Positions 17,328-25,196 of a DNA stretch of 64,000 nt are shown piece by piece. How positions within the stretch are numbered: position 1 is the first letter of the stretch; every line of letters starts with the position of its first letter. Source of the DNA: Pelomonas aquatica (GTDB lineage: Bacteria > Pseudomonadota > Gammaproteobacteria > Burkholderiales > Burkholderiaceae_C); NCBI RefSeq assembly GCF_026712205.1, contig NZ_JAPPUW010000019.1:1-64000 (forward strand). Direction: 5' to 3'. The notes under the pieces were generated by a model, which was given only the letters and a program-made list of their open reading frames with translations, was not told the origin of the DNA and made no database searches. The translations under genes and the position numbers were made by a program.

Positions 17328-18198
17328 CGCGGTGCCGGTCCCCGGCCTGCGGCAGGCAGCCGGCGGAAAGCGGCGCGCCGTCATCGCGGCTCAGCACCCC
17401 CTGCGGGCCATGGCAGAACTCGACGCGCCGCGCGGCGGGCCAGCGCCGCGCCGCGAAGGCCTCCAGGCTGGCCGGCAGGCTGGTCTGCACGATGCCGGCG
17501 TTGAGCTGCTCGGCCGGGTGGTCGCCGAAATGCAGCCAAGGCACGAAGCGGCCGGCCAGCATCAGCCAGGGCGAGGCCTGCACCGGTTCGGGCGCATAGC
17601 CCTCGCGCCTCAGCCAGGACTGGGCCTCCTCGCGGCTCGCGCTGCCGGCCGTGGCTGCGGCCATCAGCTCCGCGACCCACTGGTTGCAGTTCTGGAACAT
17701 CGTGCTGAAGGGATAGGCGTTGGCGCTGTAGCGCGCATTCAGCAGGCCGAGCGCGATGCCCTTGTCCAGCGTCGCCGCGGCCAGCGGTGCGGCGGCTTCG
17801 GGCGGCAGCAGCAGCAGGCTGACATGGCCGAGGTCGGCGTCGTCGCTGCCCGACACGAAGCCGGCCAGGCCCTGGTCGAACAGGCGCGGCGCGCCTTCGG
17901 CGCAGGCGTAATAGAGCTGGCGCACGGCCCAGGGGCTGCCCAGGCCGTCGGCCAGCGCGATGCCGGCGTGCGAGTAGCGCAGGCCGAAGCGCGACAGGTC
18001 GGTGCCCGAGCGCGAGATCAGCGCGGCCCGGGCGCCGGACTGGGCCAGCGCCTCGCGGATGACGGCCGCGAAGCGCAGCAGCCGGTCCTGCTGCGTAGCC
18101 GTGATGTCATGGCTGCGGTCGCAGCCGCGCGGCGGCGAGCCGGCCTGAGCCGTGTGCGCAGCCAGCGCGAAGGCCGCCGCCGCGGCGACGCGGATCAA
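17305..18198 (-). CDS. DUF2145 family periplasmic protein
   Basis: The 297-residue protein has a clear signal peptide (RVAAAAAFALAAHTAQA) and then matches the DUF2145 family. It carries LRYSHAGIALAD with a conserved histidine and FQNCNQWVAELM with a conserved cysteine. This Cys/His pair resembles the NlpC/P60-like YiiX/LRAT group of papain-fold enzymes, so hydrolase activity on an envelope amide bond is a reasonable guess. It overlaps the preceding gene on the same strand by 4 bases (ATGA), implying a translationally coupled pair. It converges on the GST gene. Confidence 0.8.
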   Translation of the reverse strand: MIRVAAAAAFALAAHTAQAGSPPRGCDRSHDITATQQDRLLRFAAVIREALAQSGARAALISRSGTDLSRFGLRYSHAGIALADGLGSPWAVRQLYYACAEGAPRLFDQGLAGFVSGSDDADLGHVSLLLLPPEAAAPLAAATLDKGIALGLLNARYSANAYPFSTMFQNCNQWVAELMAAATAGSASREEAQSWLRREGYAPEPVQASPWLMLAGRFVPWLHFGDHPAEQLNAGIVQTSLPASLEAFAARRWPAARRVEFCHGPQGVLSRDDGAPLSAGCLPQAGDRHRASPAPES

Positions 18199-18629
18199 GG
18201 CGTGACGACGCGCGCCGCCAGCTCGCGATGCCAGGCGTCTTCCAGCACGAGGTAGAAGGCCTGGCCGGTGTCGGCATGCGCGAACGCGGTGCCATAGGGC
18301 TGGGGCGTGGCCTGCACCTCGTCGCCGACGTTGACGGCGCGCGCGGCCAGCGCCTGCCGGGGCAGGGTCAGCTCGACCGGCTCGGCGCCGTCGCGCCTGA
18401 GCGTCAGGCGCAGCTTGCCGGCCTCCTCGGCCCGCGCCACCTCGGTGACGCGGTAGCGGCCCTCGGCGTGGCGTTCGCCGCCGCTGCTGCTGCCGGAGGA
18501 CTGCTTGAAGGACTCCGACACGCTGCCCGACGAGGCCGAGCCGGCGCCGGCAGCGGAGGAGACAAAGGAATCGGCCTGCGCGGCCGTGGCGGCGGCAAGG
18601 GCCAGCGTGGTGATGAGGACGAGGCGCAT
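18195..18629 (-). CDS. Exported hypothetical protein coupled to DUF2145
   Basis: The product has 144 residues from the ATG at 18629. A signal peptide (MRLVLITTLALAAATAAQA) precedes a serine/glycine-rich stretch (SGSVSESFKQSSGSSSGG). A compact beta domain follows, with RYRVTEVARAEEAGKLRLTL, PVELTLPRQAL and VQATPQPYGTAFAHADTGQ. I recognise no named family. The four-base overlap with the DUF2145 gene, and the fact that both are exported, suggest that they act together in the periplasm. Confidence 0.7.
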   Translation of the reverse strand: MRLVLITTLALAAATAAQADSFVSSAAGAGSASSGSVSESFKQSSGSSSGGERHAEGRYRVTEVARAEEAGKLRLTLRRDGAEPVELTLPRQALAARAVNVGDEVQATPQPYGTAFAHADTGQAFYLVLEDAWHRELAARVVTP

Positions 18630-18719
18630 CGTGGGGCTCGCGGGTGATGGGACGACAGGCCGACGATAGCGCGGCCAGCCGTCGCGGCGTTGACAGTCAG
18701 CCCCGCGCGCCTGCACCCA

Positions 18720-19095
18720 TCACTTCGGCGCGTCCAGCTTCAGGATCCAGCCCACCAGTTGCCGCGCATCCGCCTCCTTGATCGCGACCTCGTTGGGCGG
18801 CATGGCCAGGCCGCTGACCTTGCCCTTCCAGTGGCTGCTGTAGGGGTTGGAGCCGGTCATCACGGTGCGGGTCAGCTGGTCCTGCGCGCCGGCCACGCTG
18901 CGTACTTCACCGCCACGTCGCGCCGATGGGCCCGAGCCCGTCCGGGCCCGTGGTGCCGGGTTCGATGTGGTGGCAGATCATGCAGCCGCTGCCGGTGGCC
19001 AGCTTGAGCATGGCGGCGTCATCGGGGGCAGGCGCTGTCCAGGCCGGCACCGCGGCCCTCGACATCGCGGGCAGTGAACACAAGCGTGATTTCAT
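18720..19095 (-). pseudogene. Class I cytochrome c gene, frameshifted
   Basis: The 5' part encodes a single haem-binding motif CMICH in ATGSGCMICHHIEPG, then GPIGATWR, and hits a stop. The 3' part continues in another frame with VAGAQDQLTRTVMTGSNPYS and the axial-methionine region SGLAMPPNEVAIKEADAR, ending at 18720. About 13 bases separate the two coding halves where a family member would need some 20-24, so a short deletion has destroyed the frame near 18895-18915. The signal peptide is also poor in hydrophobic residues. Intact relatives are about 100-residue periplasmic electron carriers of the c551/c552 type. A single sequencing error could mimic the last shift but not the missing codons. 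Confidence 0.75.
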
Positions 19096-19160
19096 GGGTA
19101 TCTCTCCGTGGATGAAAGCCGAGTTCGCATGCAGGCTAGGAGCGCCCGGTTGGCCCGGCT

Positions 19161-19174
19161 TTGACCACCGTCAA
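19161..19174. promoter_or_regulatory. Possible FNR/DNR-type operator
   Basis: The sequence TTGACCACCGTCAA is a perfect TTGAC-N4-GTCAA palindrome, one base per half-site away from the FNR consensus. It lies 66-79 bases upstream of the cytochrome c start codon, a sensible activator position for an oxygen- or NO-controlled cytochrome. The surrounding 19096-19331 holds no gene that I can support. Confidence 0.4.
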
Positions 19175-19331
19175 CCGCGCCGACGGAATTGCCACCGTGG
19201 AACAACCGCATGGCACCGCGGCCACGCCGGCGTCCCGGGCTGGAGCAGCGCGGGCCGGGCCAGGTGTCACGGTTCGGGACAGTGCTCGCGGTGCCGTTGA
19301 CGGAGAGGGCGATAGTCGCGACGAAGCCCGG

Positions 19332-19898
19332 TCAGCGATAGCGGTCCCAGGCCGGCCGCGCCAGCGCCGCCAGCATGGCCACGCCCGTGTAGTGGCCGAC
19401 GAGCTGGGTCATCTCGATCAGGGCCGGCTCGTCGAAGTGCTCGCGCAGCGCGGCCCAGGTCGCGTCGTCCACGGCGATGCGAGTGACGAGGCCGTCCACC
19501 AGGCGTAGCGCGGCGATCAGGGCCGGCGTCCACAGCACCGGGTCGGGTGCGGGCCGGCGCAGGTCTTCGATCTGTGCGCTGCTCAGGCCCATGCGGCGGG
19601 AGATGGTCTGCTCGTGCAGGTTGAACTCGTAGTCGCAGCGCGCCATCGTGCAGGTGCGCAGGACCAGCGCCTCGCGCAGCAGGGGCGGCAGGCGTCGGCG
19701 GTCCGCCAGGCCGGTCGGGCCGAGGAAGCCGCTGTCCACCATCTCCATGAACAGCTCGCCGTGGCGGGCCACGGTCAGGAAGATCTGCGGCGGCGCCACG
19801 CCGGGTGGCAGCAGCCGGGCCATGCGCTCGGCGAGCTCGGGCGGCAGGGGCAGCGTGCGGGGCGCAATGCGGGGTGCGGCGGTCGTTGGGTCGTTCAT
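19332..19898 (-). CDS. Carboxymuconolactone decarboxylase (AhpD-like) family protein
   Basis: A 188-residue all-helical protein. The middle reads PLLREALVLRTCTMARCDYEFNLHEQ, which corresponds to the AhpD/CMD core where a C-x-x-C or equivalent and a following histidine are used. Only the pattern C-x(3)-C with the E-F-N-L-H segment is present here. Members are either gamma-carboxymuconolactone decarboxylases or alkylhydroperoxidase-like proteins; the second is more likely for this length. It is divergently transcribed from an HxlR regulator 63 bases away, so it is probably the regulated target. Confidence 0.75.
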   Translation of the reverse strand: MNDPTTAAPRIAPRTLPLPPELAERMARLLPPGVAPPQIFLTVARHGELFMEMVDSGFLGPTGLADRRRLPPLLREALVLRTCTMARCDYEFNLHEQTISRRMGLSSAQIEDLRRPAPDPVLWTPALIAALRLVDGLVTRIAVDDATWAALREHFDEPALIEMTQLVGHYTGVAMLAALARPAWDRYR

Positions 19899-19962
19899 GC
19901 TTCGAAATCAGAAGCGTTGAGGTGTGCGAACTCTAGCCGCAGCCGCTTCTAAAATCAAAGCA
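19898..19962. promoter_or_regulatory. Divergent promoter with 19-bp inverted operator arms
   Basis: The arms TGCTTCGAAATCAGAAGCG (19898-19916) and CGCTTCTAAAATCAAAGCA (19944-19962) are inverted copies. The ends TGCTT and AGAAGCG are identical and only the centre differs. They touch the start codons of the divergent CMD and HxlR genes. HxlR-family proteins bind such paired sites as dimers, so this is the likely operator for both genes. Confidence 0.55.
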
Positions 19963-20336
19963 TGACGACAAAGCGCCTGGAACGGATCGCGGCGGCCGGG
20001 GAGCCGCCTTCGGGCAAGGACGCGATCAACGCGGCGCTGGAGCTCTTCCACCGCCGCTGGACGCTGCGCATCCTGTGGGAGCTGCGCGCCGAGGACACGA
20101 GCCTGAACTTCCGCGCGCTGCAGGCCGCCTGCGGCGACCTGTCGGCCTCGGTGCTGAACCAGCGCCTGGCCGAGCTGCGGGCCGTGCTGCTGGTGGAGCA
20201 CGACGCCGGCAGCGGCTACCGGCTGGCCGCGCAGGGGCGCTCGCTGATGGTGGCGATCACGCCGCTGCTGAAATGGGCGCCGCCGTGGGCGCGCGAGGTG
20301 CAGCGAAGCCACCAGGGGCGACAGCATGTCGATTAG
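19962..20336 (+). CDS. HxlR family transcriptional regulator
   Basis: This 124-residue winged-helix protein contains the HxlR core: ALELFHRRWTLRILWELR, FRALQAACGDLSASVLNQRLAELR and VEHDAGSGYRLAAQGRSL. It probably senses thiol or electrophile stress and controls the divergent CMD/AhpD-like gene through the inverted repeat between them. Family members usually have a cysteine before the first helix; here the N-terminus (AAGEPPSGKDAIN) has none, so a non-redox ligand is possible. Its last 11 bases overlap the start of the next gene. Confidence 0.85.
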   Translation: MTTKRLERIAAAGEPPSGKDAINAALELFHRRWTLRILWELRAEDTSLNFRALQAACGDLSASVLNQRLAELRAVLLVEHDAGSGYRLAAQGRSLMVAITPLLKWAPPWAREVQRSHQGRQHVD

Positions 20337-21153
20337 CGGTGCAGGCGTTCTCGACAGTGATGCGGCTCACGACCTCTATCAGGGCGTGTTGGACCGCTAC
20401 GACGCGGGGATGCCGCTGGAGCAGATTTGTGAGTGGATTGCGGCTTTCGAGGCCCAGGCGGTCGACGCGCTGGAACTGGAATGCCTGCTTGCTGCCGGCG
20501 TAAAGGTGCTGTGGGAGATTGGACATCCCGACGATGTATTGCTCGCGCGCCTGTTGCGGGTCCTCGACAGCGGCGAGAGCCGTGCATTGTGGTTCAGCGA
20601 TGGCGGCACACCCGACCTTGCCAAGGCCAGGGATGGCGTACTGAATCGGCTGTTGAAGCAAATTGCTCAGCCCAAGGTCAAGCCGCGTCCGCGCCGGCGG
20701 TATCCGCAAGTCAAGCGGCGGCTGTTCGAGCTGGGCGATTGCCTTGAATTGACGATGGTCGGCCAGAAGACCTATCGCGGCGTCGTCTGCAAGATCGATC
20801 AGCGGCGCGGACGCTGCGAGTACGCAGTGCTCGTGATGGCGAATCTGCCGGATTCGGCCCCGGACTCGTTTCGCGCCGGTACATATTTCGGCCACTACAT
20901 CCATCACTTCGCCGTTGGCAGGCTGGCAGGACCGCATGTGATCCGCATGGACCACGCGATGCTCGTCAGAGAGCAGTGCCCATTCCGCGTGGTAGGGCGT
21001 GTGGACCTTGACCCGGAAAGCTACTCCCCGGGCAGTTGGGGTGGCGTCCTGTGCATGCAGCACGTCGTCGACGACTTCGAACGCACGCTGGCGAACGACA
21101 TGGGCGCGTTCCGCAAGCAACGTCTGCCGCTCTCCAATCTGCTGCGACGTTGA
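20326..21153 (+). CDS. Unknown protein of lower GC content, possibly acquired
   Basis: The 275-residue product has no signal peptide or membrane segment. The first half is acidic and helical (AAHDLYQGVLDRYDAGMPLE, EWIAAFEAQAVDALELE). The second half, after a basic PKVKPRPRRRYPQVKRR linker, looks like a beta-rich domain with LFELGDCLELTMVGQKTYRG, RAGTYFGHYIHHFAVGR and VVGRVDLDPESYS. I recognise no family. Codon third positions are visibly less G/C-rich than in its neighbours, suggesting horizontal transfer. Its start overlaps hxlR by 11 bases, with an AGGGG ribosome binding site. Immunity-type proteins have similar composition, but nothing proves that role. Confidence 0.65.
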   Translation: MSISGAGVLDSDAAHDLYQGVLDRYDAGMPLEQICEWIAAFEAQAVDALELECLLAAGVKVLWEIGHPDDVLLARLLRVLDSGESRALWFSDGGTPDLAKARDGVLNRLLKQIAQPKVKPRPRRRYPQVKRRLFELGDCLELTMVGQKTYRGVVCKIDQRRGRCEYAVLVMANLPDSAPDSFRAGTYFGHYIHHFAVGRLAGPHVIRMDHAMLVREQCPFRVVGRVDLDPESYSPGSWGGVLCMQHVVDDFERTLANDMGAFRKQRLPLSNLLRR

Positions 21154-21160
21154 ACCCGGT

Positions 21161-22201
21161 TCACGCCGGCACGCGCACCGCGAGCCGGGCCTGTTCGATG
21201 GCGGCCAGCAGGGCTTCCTCGGAGAAGGGCTTGCCGAGCAGCTGGGTCACGCCGGCGGTGGCGGCGGCTTCCTGCTTGTCGTCGGAGGATGTGATCATCA
21301 GCACCGGCAGCGTGGCCGTGGTGGCGGTGGCGCGCACCTGGCGGGTCAGCTCGAAGCCGTCGATGCCGGGCATCTCGACGTCGGTGATGAGCACATGCGG
21401 GCGCTCGGCGGCCATCAGTTCCAGCGCCTGCTCGCCGCTCTCGGCCAGCGCGACGCGGTAGCGCCGCGTGGCCAGCAGCCGGCTGAGCTTGACGCGCACG
21501 ATCTTGGAGTCGTCGGCCACCAGCACCAGGGTTTCGTCGGCGCGCAGCTCGCGGGCCGCGGCGGCGGCCTGCTGCTCGGCCTGCTCGCGCGCCAGGCGCT
21601 CGGCGTCGGCGCGGGCCGCGGCTTCGGCCGCCGCGCGCCGGGCCGCCGCAGCGGCTTCCTGCTCGGCGCGTTCGCGCGCCAGGCGGGCCTGCTCGGCGGC
21701 CTCGGCGGCTTCCCGTTCGGCCTGCTCGCGGGCCTCGGTTTCGGCGGTGATGCGTGAGGCCTCGTCCGCGGCGGCCTGGCGGGCGGCCTCTGCCGCGGCC
21801 TCCCGTGCGGCGCGTTCGGCCCTTGCGGCGGCCTCGCGCTCGGCCTGCTCGCGGGCCAGGCGCTCCGCCTCGGCGCGGGCCGCGGCCTCGACGGCAACCC
21901 GGGCGGCCTCGGCCTCGTCGGCCCGACGGGCGGCCTCACGGGCTTCGAGCGCCTCGCTTGCGCGGCGCTCCGCTTCTTCCTGGGCCTGGCGTGCGGCCAG
22001 CTGGCGTGCATGCGCCTGCTCGGCCTCGCGCCGGGCCGCCTCGGCGGCTTCGTGCTCGGCCTGCTCCAGCGCGATGCGCTGGGCCTCGCGGTGGGCGGCG
22101 GCGTCGCGCACACGCCGCTGGCGCCGACGGCCCAGCCACAGCAGCCAAACAAACACCACCGCGAGCGCGGCGCCCAGGATCCAGATCAACAGCTCATTCA
22201 T
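21161..22201 (-). CDS. Membrane-anchored coiled-coil protein with receiver domain
   Basis: The ATG at 22201 gives 346 residues. Residues 3-22 form one membrane helix (LLIWILGAALAVVFVWLLWL). About 190 residues follow that consist of Ala, Glu, Arg and Gln only (REQAEREAAEAAEQARLARE-type repeats), a long continuous coiled coil. From about 222 there is a complete response-regulator receiver domain with LVLVADDSKIVRVKLSRLL, the phosphorylated aspartate in HVLITDVEMPGIDGFEL, LPVLMITSS and the conserved lysine in LLGKPFSEEAL. There is no output domain, so phosphorylation may act through the coiled coil. No kinase is encoded nearby. The arrangement resembles TolA- or PilZ-less scaffold proteins. Confidence 0.8.
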   Translation of the reverse strand: MNELLIWILGAALAVVFVWLLWLGRRRQRRVRDAAAHREAQRIALEQAEHEAAEAARREAEQAHARQLAARQAQEEAERRASEALEAREAARRADEAEAARVAVEAAARAEAERLAREQAEREAAARAERAAREAAAEAARQAAADEASRITAETEAREQAEREAAEAAEQARLARERAEQEAAAAARRAAAEAAARADAERLAREQAEQQAAAAARELRADETLVLVADDSKIVRVKLSRLLATRRYRVALAESGEQALELMAAERPHVLITDVEMPGIDGFELTRQVRATATTATLPVLMITSSDDKQEAAATAGVTQLLGKPFSEEALLAAIEQARLAVRVPA

Positions 22202-22237
22202 CGTCGGGGAGGCCACTCGTGCAGCGAACGCCAAATC

Positions 22238-22457
22238 ATCCTAGAAACGGCAGTTGACCGCTTTCTACCCATCGAAAGTCTCAGCGCATCAAGACCTGGC
22301 TCAGGGCGCCAGCAACGCTGCAGGCCCGCTGGTCCGCCGCTTCGGGCCGCTGGCTGCGTTGCTCCTTCTCGTGGGCATGAGCCCACTTCGTCGTCGCGCC
22401 TTGCCAGCCGCCCGCCTCGGCGTGCCCTCGGGCCTGCCCAACTGCCGTTTCTAGGAT
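22238..22457. repeat. 220-bp element with perfect 19-bp terminal inverted repeats
   Basis: The ends ATCCTAGAAACGGCAGTTG (22238-22256) and CAACTGCCGTTTCTAGGAT (22439-22457) are perfect inverted copies. The interior contains GC-rich partial hairpins (for example TCGGGCC, GGCATGAGCCC) but no reading frame worth calling. It occupies most of the gap between the receiver protein gene and pbpC. It looks like a non-autonomous mobile element or a structured intergenic repeat. Confidence 0.75.
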
Positions 22458-22479
22458 CATCGGGCCCAGGGATGGCAGC

Positions 22480-24903
22480 TTAGCGAAGAGCGGCGGGGCT
22501 GAGGCCCGTCATGGGCGCCGGCGTGGCAGTTTTGCTCGCCCGCGCCGCTGTGCCGGCCTGCAGCTCGAAGCCGACGCGCGCCCAGCGGCCGCGGCCGTCC
22601 ATGGCCGTCAGCGCATGGGCGCCGGGCTGCTGCAGCGTCAGCACCTGCAGCGCGCCGCCTTTGTCGCTGCTGCCGACGAGCTGGCCGTCCAGCAGCCAGT
22701 TCAGGCCCTGCTGGGCGCCGATGGCCTGCAGGCGCAGCGTCACGTCGCGCAGCCCGGGGGCCGGGCGCAGCACGGTGCCGGGCTCCAGGCCGACGATGCG
22801 CAGGGCCTGCGCCGTCGCGGTGCGCGGTGCGCAGCCGGGCGCCCAGGGCAGGCGCTCGACGGGGTCCAGCCGGGATGCATCGAGAAACGGGCCGAGCAGC
22901 GTGGGCCAGCGCACGGCCTCGACCCGCGTCGCGTCGGGCGCGCAGTCGGGGCGCACGCGCTGTTGGCCGTGGGTCCAGGCGGCTTCGACGAGACCGCCGG
23001 GCTGCAGGCGGTCGGGCAGCGTCGGCGGCACGGCACCGTCCAGCGTCCAGGCGGTGCGGCGCTGCAGGCAGTGCGCGGGCGGCGTGCCGGCCTCGGCCAG
23101 GCCCAGCGGCCAGCAGATGGCGGTGGCGCTCACGCTGTCGGGCTGGCGGCGCGGGGCCAGCTGTTGGCGGGCCTCGCCGGGGCCTAACGCGGCGGCGATG
23201 TCGCGCAGCAGCGGTGCCGAGGTGTTGGCGCCGAAATGGCCGGGGTTGGGCGTGCCGTCGGGCCGGCCGACCCAGACGCCGAAGCTGTAGCGGTCGGTCA
23301 CGCCCAGCGCCCAGGCGTCGCGGAAGCCGAAGCTGGTGCCGGTCTTCCAGGCCACGCGCTGGCTGGTCTTGCGAAACGGGCTGCCGGGCCGGCCGCCGTT
23401 CTCGAGGATCTCGCGCACGATGAAGGCGGCGCCTTCGCTCATCAGCCGCGTCTCGCGGGCGGGCACGTCGGGCGCATTGGGCGTGAGCCGGGGCCGCCCC
23501 GCGAGGCCGCCGCGCGCCAGCGCCGTGTAGGCGCCGACCAGTTCCTCCAGCGAGGTGCTGCCGCCACCGAGGATGAGGCTGAGGTTGGGCGCCGCGTTGG
23601 CCGGCATGCGCAGCCTCAGGCCTGCGTGGCGCAGCCGGCCGGCGAAGCGCTCGGGGCCGAGGCGGTCCAGCAGGTCCACGGCGGGCACGTTGAGCGAGCG
23701 CTGCAGGGCCTCAGCAACGCTGACCGGCCCGGAGAAGTCCGCCTGGAAATTGCCCGGCGCATAGCCGCCGAAGTTCTGCGGCGCGTCGATCAGCAGGCTC
23801 TCGGAATGGATCAGCCCCTCGTCCAGCGCCATGCCGTACAGGAAGGGCTTGAGCGTCGAGCCCGGCGAGCGCTGGGCGCGCACCATGTCCACATGGGCGC
23901 CGCGGCGCGGGTCCGTGAAGTCGGCCGAGCCGACATAGCCGCGCACCTCCAGCGTGCGGTTGTCGACGACCAGGGCGGCCAGGGACACCGCGTCGGGCAG
24001 GCTGTTCAGGCGGTCGGTCAGCAGTTGCTCCAGGCGGGCCTGCAGGCCGGCGTCCAGCGTGGTCTGGATGACGGCCTCGGCTCGGCCCTCGCGCCTGGCC
24101 TGCTGGCGCAGCCGCTCGGCCGCCAGCGGCGCCAGCCAGCGGGCGCGCAGCGGCGGCGCGAAGACGCGCTCCAGCCTGGCATCGGCCACCACGGCGGCGG
24201 GCCAGACGCCCAGCGTCTGCATGCGCGTCAGTACCTTGTCGCGTGCGGCCTGGGCGGCCTGCACCGCGCGGTCGGGGCGCAGCCGGGTGGGCGACTGCGG
24301 CAGCGCCACCAGCAGCGCGGCCTCGGCGGGCGACAGCTCGGCGGCGCCCTTGCCCAAATAGGCGCGGCTGGCCGTCTCCACGCCCTCCAGCGGCCCGCCC
24401 ATCGGCGCGAGGTTCAGGTAGAGCGTCAGGATCTCGCGCTTGCTGCAATGCAGCTCCAGCTGCAGCGCGCGGGCGATCTGGCGCAGCTTGGCCGGGATGC
24501 TGCGGCCCGCGGCTTTCTCGTCGACAAGGCGCGCGACCTGCATCGTCAGCGTGGACCCGCCCGACACGATGCGCCCGTGCCGCGCCCACTGCCAGGCCGC
24601 GCGGGCCAGCGCCACCGGGTTCACGCCCGGGTGCCAGCGGAACCAGCGATCCTCGTAGTGCAGCAGCGCCTCCAGGTAGCGCGGCGACACGGCCTCGGGC
24701 GTCGTCGGCTGGCGCTGCGCGCCGTCCTCGCTGGCCCAGCTGCGCAGCGGCGTGCCGTCGGCGGCCAGCACCGTCAGCGTGGGCGATTCGGCGGCGGGCT
24801 GGGGCAGCGGGAAGGCGAAGTCCAGCGCGAGGACGGCCAGCAGCAGCGCGGCGAGGGCGAGCTCGAAGCGGCGCAGGCGCCGGCCGGGGCCGGATGGGCT
24901 CAA
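22480..24903 (-). CDS. pbpC: Penicillin-binding protein 1C
   Basis: An 807-residue inner-membrane enzyme with one N-terminal helix and a glycosyltransferase domain with the catalytic glutamate in LLHYEDRWFRWHPGVNP and the GGSTLTMQVARL motif. The transpeptidase domain has SPGSTLKPF (SxxK), RSLNVPA (SxN) and AWKTGTSFG (KTG). The C-terminal BiPBP_C domain is also present. All catalytic motifs are intact. The start at 24903 is TTG, the first base of TTGA, and the TGA belongs to the toxin gene upstream. This makes pbpC the last gene of a translationally coupled series. PbpC and alpha-2-macroglobulin are classically adjacent; here three small genes lie between them. Confidence 0.93.
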   Translation of the reverse strand: MSPSGPGRRLRRFELALAALLLAVLALDFAFPLPQPAAESPTLTVLAADGTPLRSWASEDGAQRQPTTPEAVSPRYLEALLHYEDRWFRWHPGVNPVALARAAWQWARHGRIVSGGSTLTMQVARLVDEKAAGRSIPAKLRQIARALQLELHCSKREILTLYLNLAPMGGPLEGVETASRAYLGKGAAELSPAEAALLVALPQSPTRLRPDRAVQAAQAARDKVLTRMQTLGVWPAAVVADARLERVFAPPLRARWLAPLAAERLRQQARREGRAEAVIQTTLDAGLQARLEQLLTDRLNSLPDAVSLAALVVDNRTLEVRGYVGSADFTDPRRGAHVDMVRAQRSPGSTLKPFLYGMALDEGLIHSESLLIDAPQNFGGYAPGNFQADFSGPVSVAEALQRSLNVPAVDLLDRLGPERFAGRLRHAGLRLRMPANAAPNLSLILGGGSTSLEELVGAYTALARGGLAGRPRLTPNAPDVPARETRLMSEGAAFIVREILENGGRPGSPFRKTSQRVAWKTGTSFGFRDAWALGVTDRYSFGVWVGRPDGTPNPGHFGANTSAPLLRDIAAALGPGEARQQLAPRRQPDSVSATAICWPLGLAEAGTPPAHCLQRRTAWTLDGAVPPTLPDRLQPGGLVEAAWTHGQQRVRPDCAPDATRVEAVRWPTLLGPFLDASRLDPVERLPWAPGCAPRTATAQALRIVGLEPGTVLRPAPGLRDVTLRLQAIGAQQGLNWLLDGQLVGSSDKGGALQVLTLQQPGAHALTAMDGRGRWARVGFELQAGTAARASKTATPAPMTGLSPAALR

Positions 24904-25196
24904 GGCCGTTCCAACCAGTAGCCAGGTGCGCGCCGCTGGTGGGCGACCGCGTAAATCGCCAGCCCCCGTTGCGGGTCGGCCTCGTAGATGACCGTGTAGG
25001 GAAAGCGCTCGAAGTGGTAGAGCCTGAAGCCGGCATCGCCGATTGGCCCGCGCTCTGGGTTTTCGGCCAGCAGCTCGCAGACCCGCTCAAACTCCAGCAG
25101 AAAGGCCTCGGCGATGGAGCGGCTGCCGTGCTGCGCGTAGTAGATGGCTGCGTCACCCAACTCGGCTTCGGCCTCGGGGTGCAGCCAGTGCTTCAT
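24900..25196 (-). CDS. RelE/ParE family toxin
   Basis: A 98-residue protein with the typical ParE layout: an N-terminal helical hairpin (HPEAEAELGDAAIYYAQHGS, AFLLEFERVCELLAENPERG), then strands FRLYHFERFPYTVIYEAD and LAIYAVAHQRRAPGYW. The conserved arginine and the terminal AxAHxRRxPGYW motif are intact, so it is probably active. It acts on gyrase (ParE-type) or on ribosome-bound mRNA (RelE-type); the helical-hairpin form favours ParE. It overlaps its antitoxin gene by four bases upstream. Its stop codon overlaps the TTG start of pbpC. Confidence 0.88.
   Translation of the reverse strand: MKHWLHPEAEAELGDAAIYYAQHGSRSIAEAFLLEFERVCELLAENPERGPIGDAGFRLYHFERFPYTVIYEADPQRGLAIYAVAHQRRAPGYWLERP

Noticed and set aside
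18690-19077. Plus-strand open frames over the cytochrome c remnant
   Set aside because: They lie antisense to a recognisable CXXCH cytochrome and carry no motifs.
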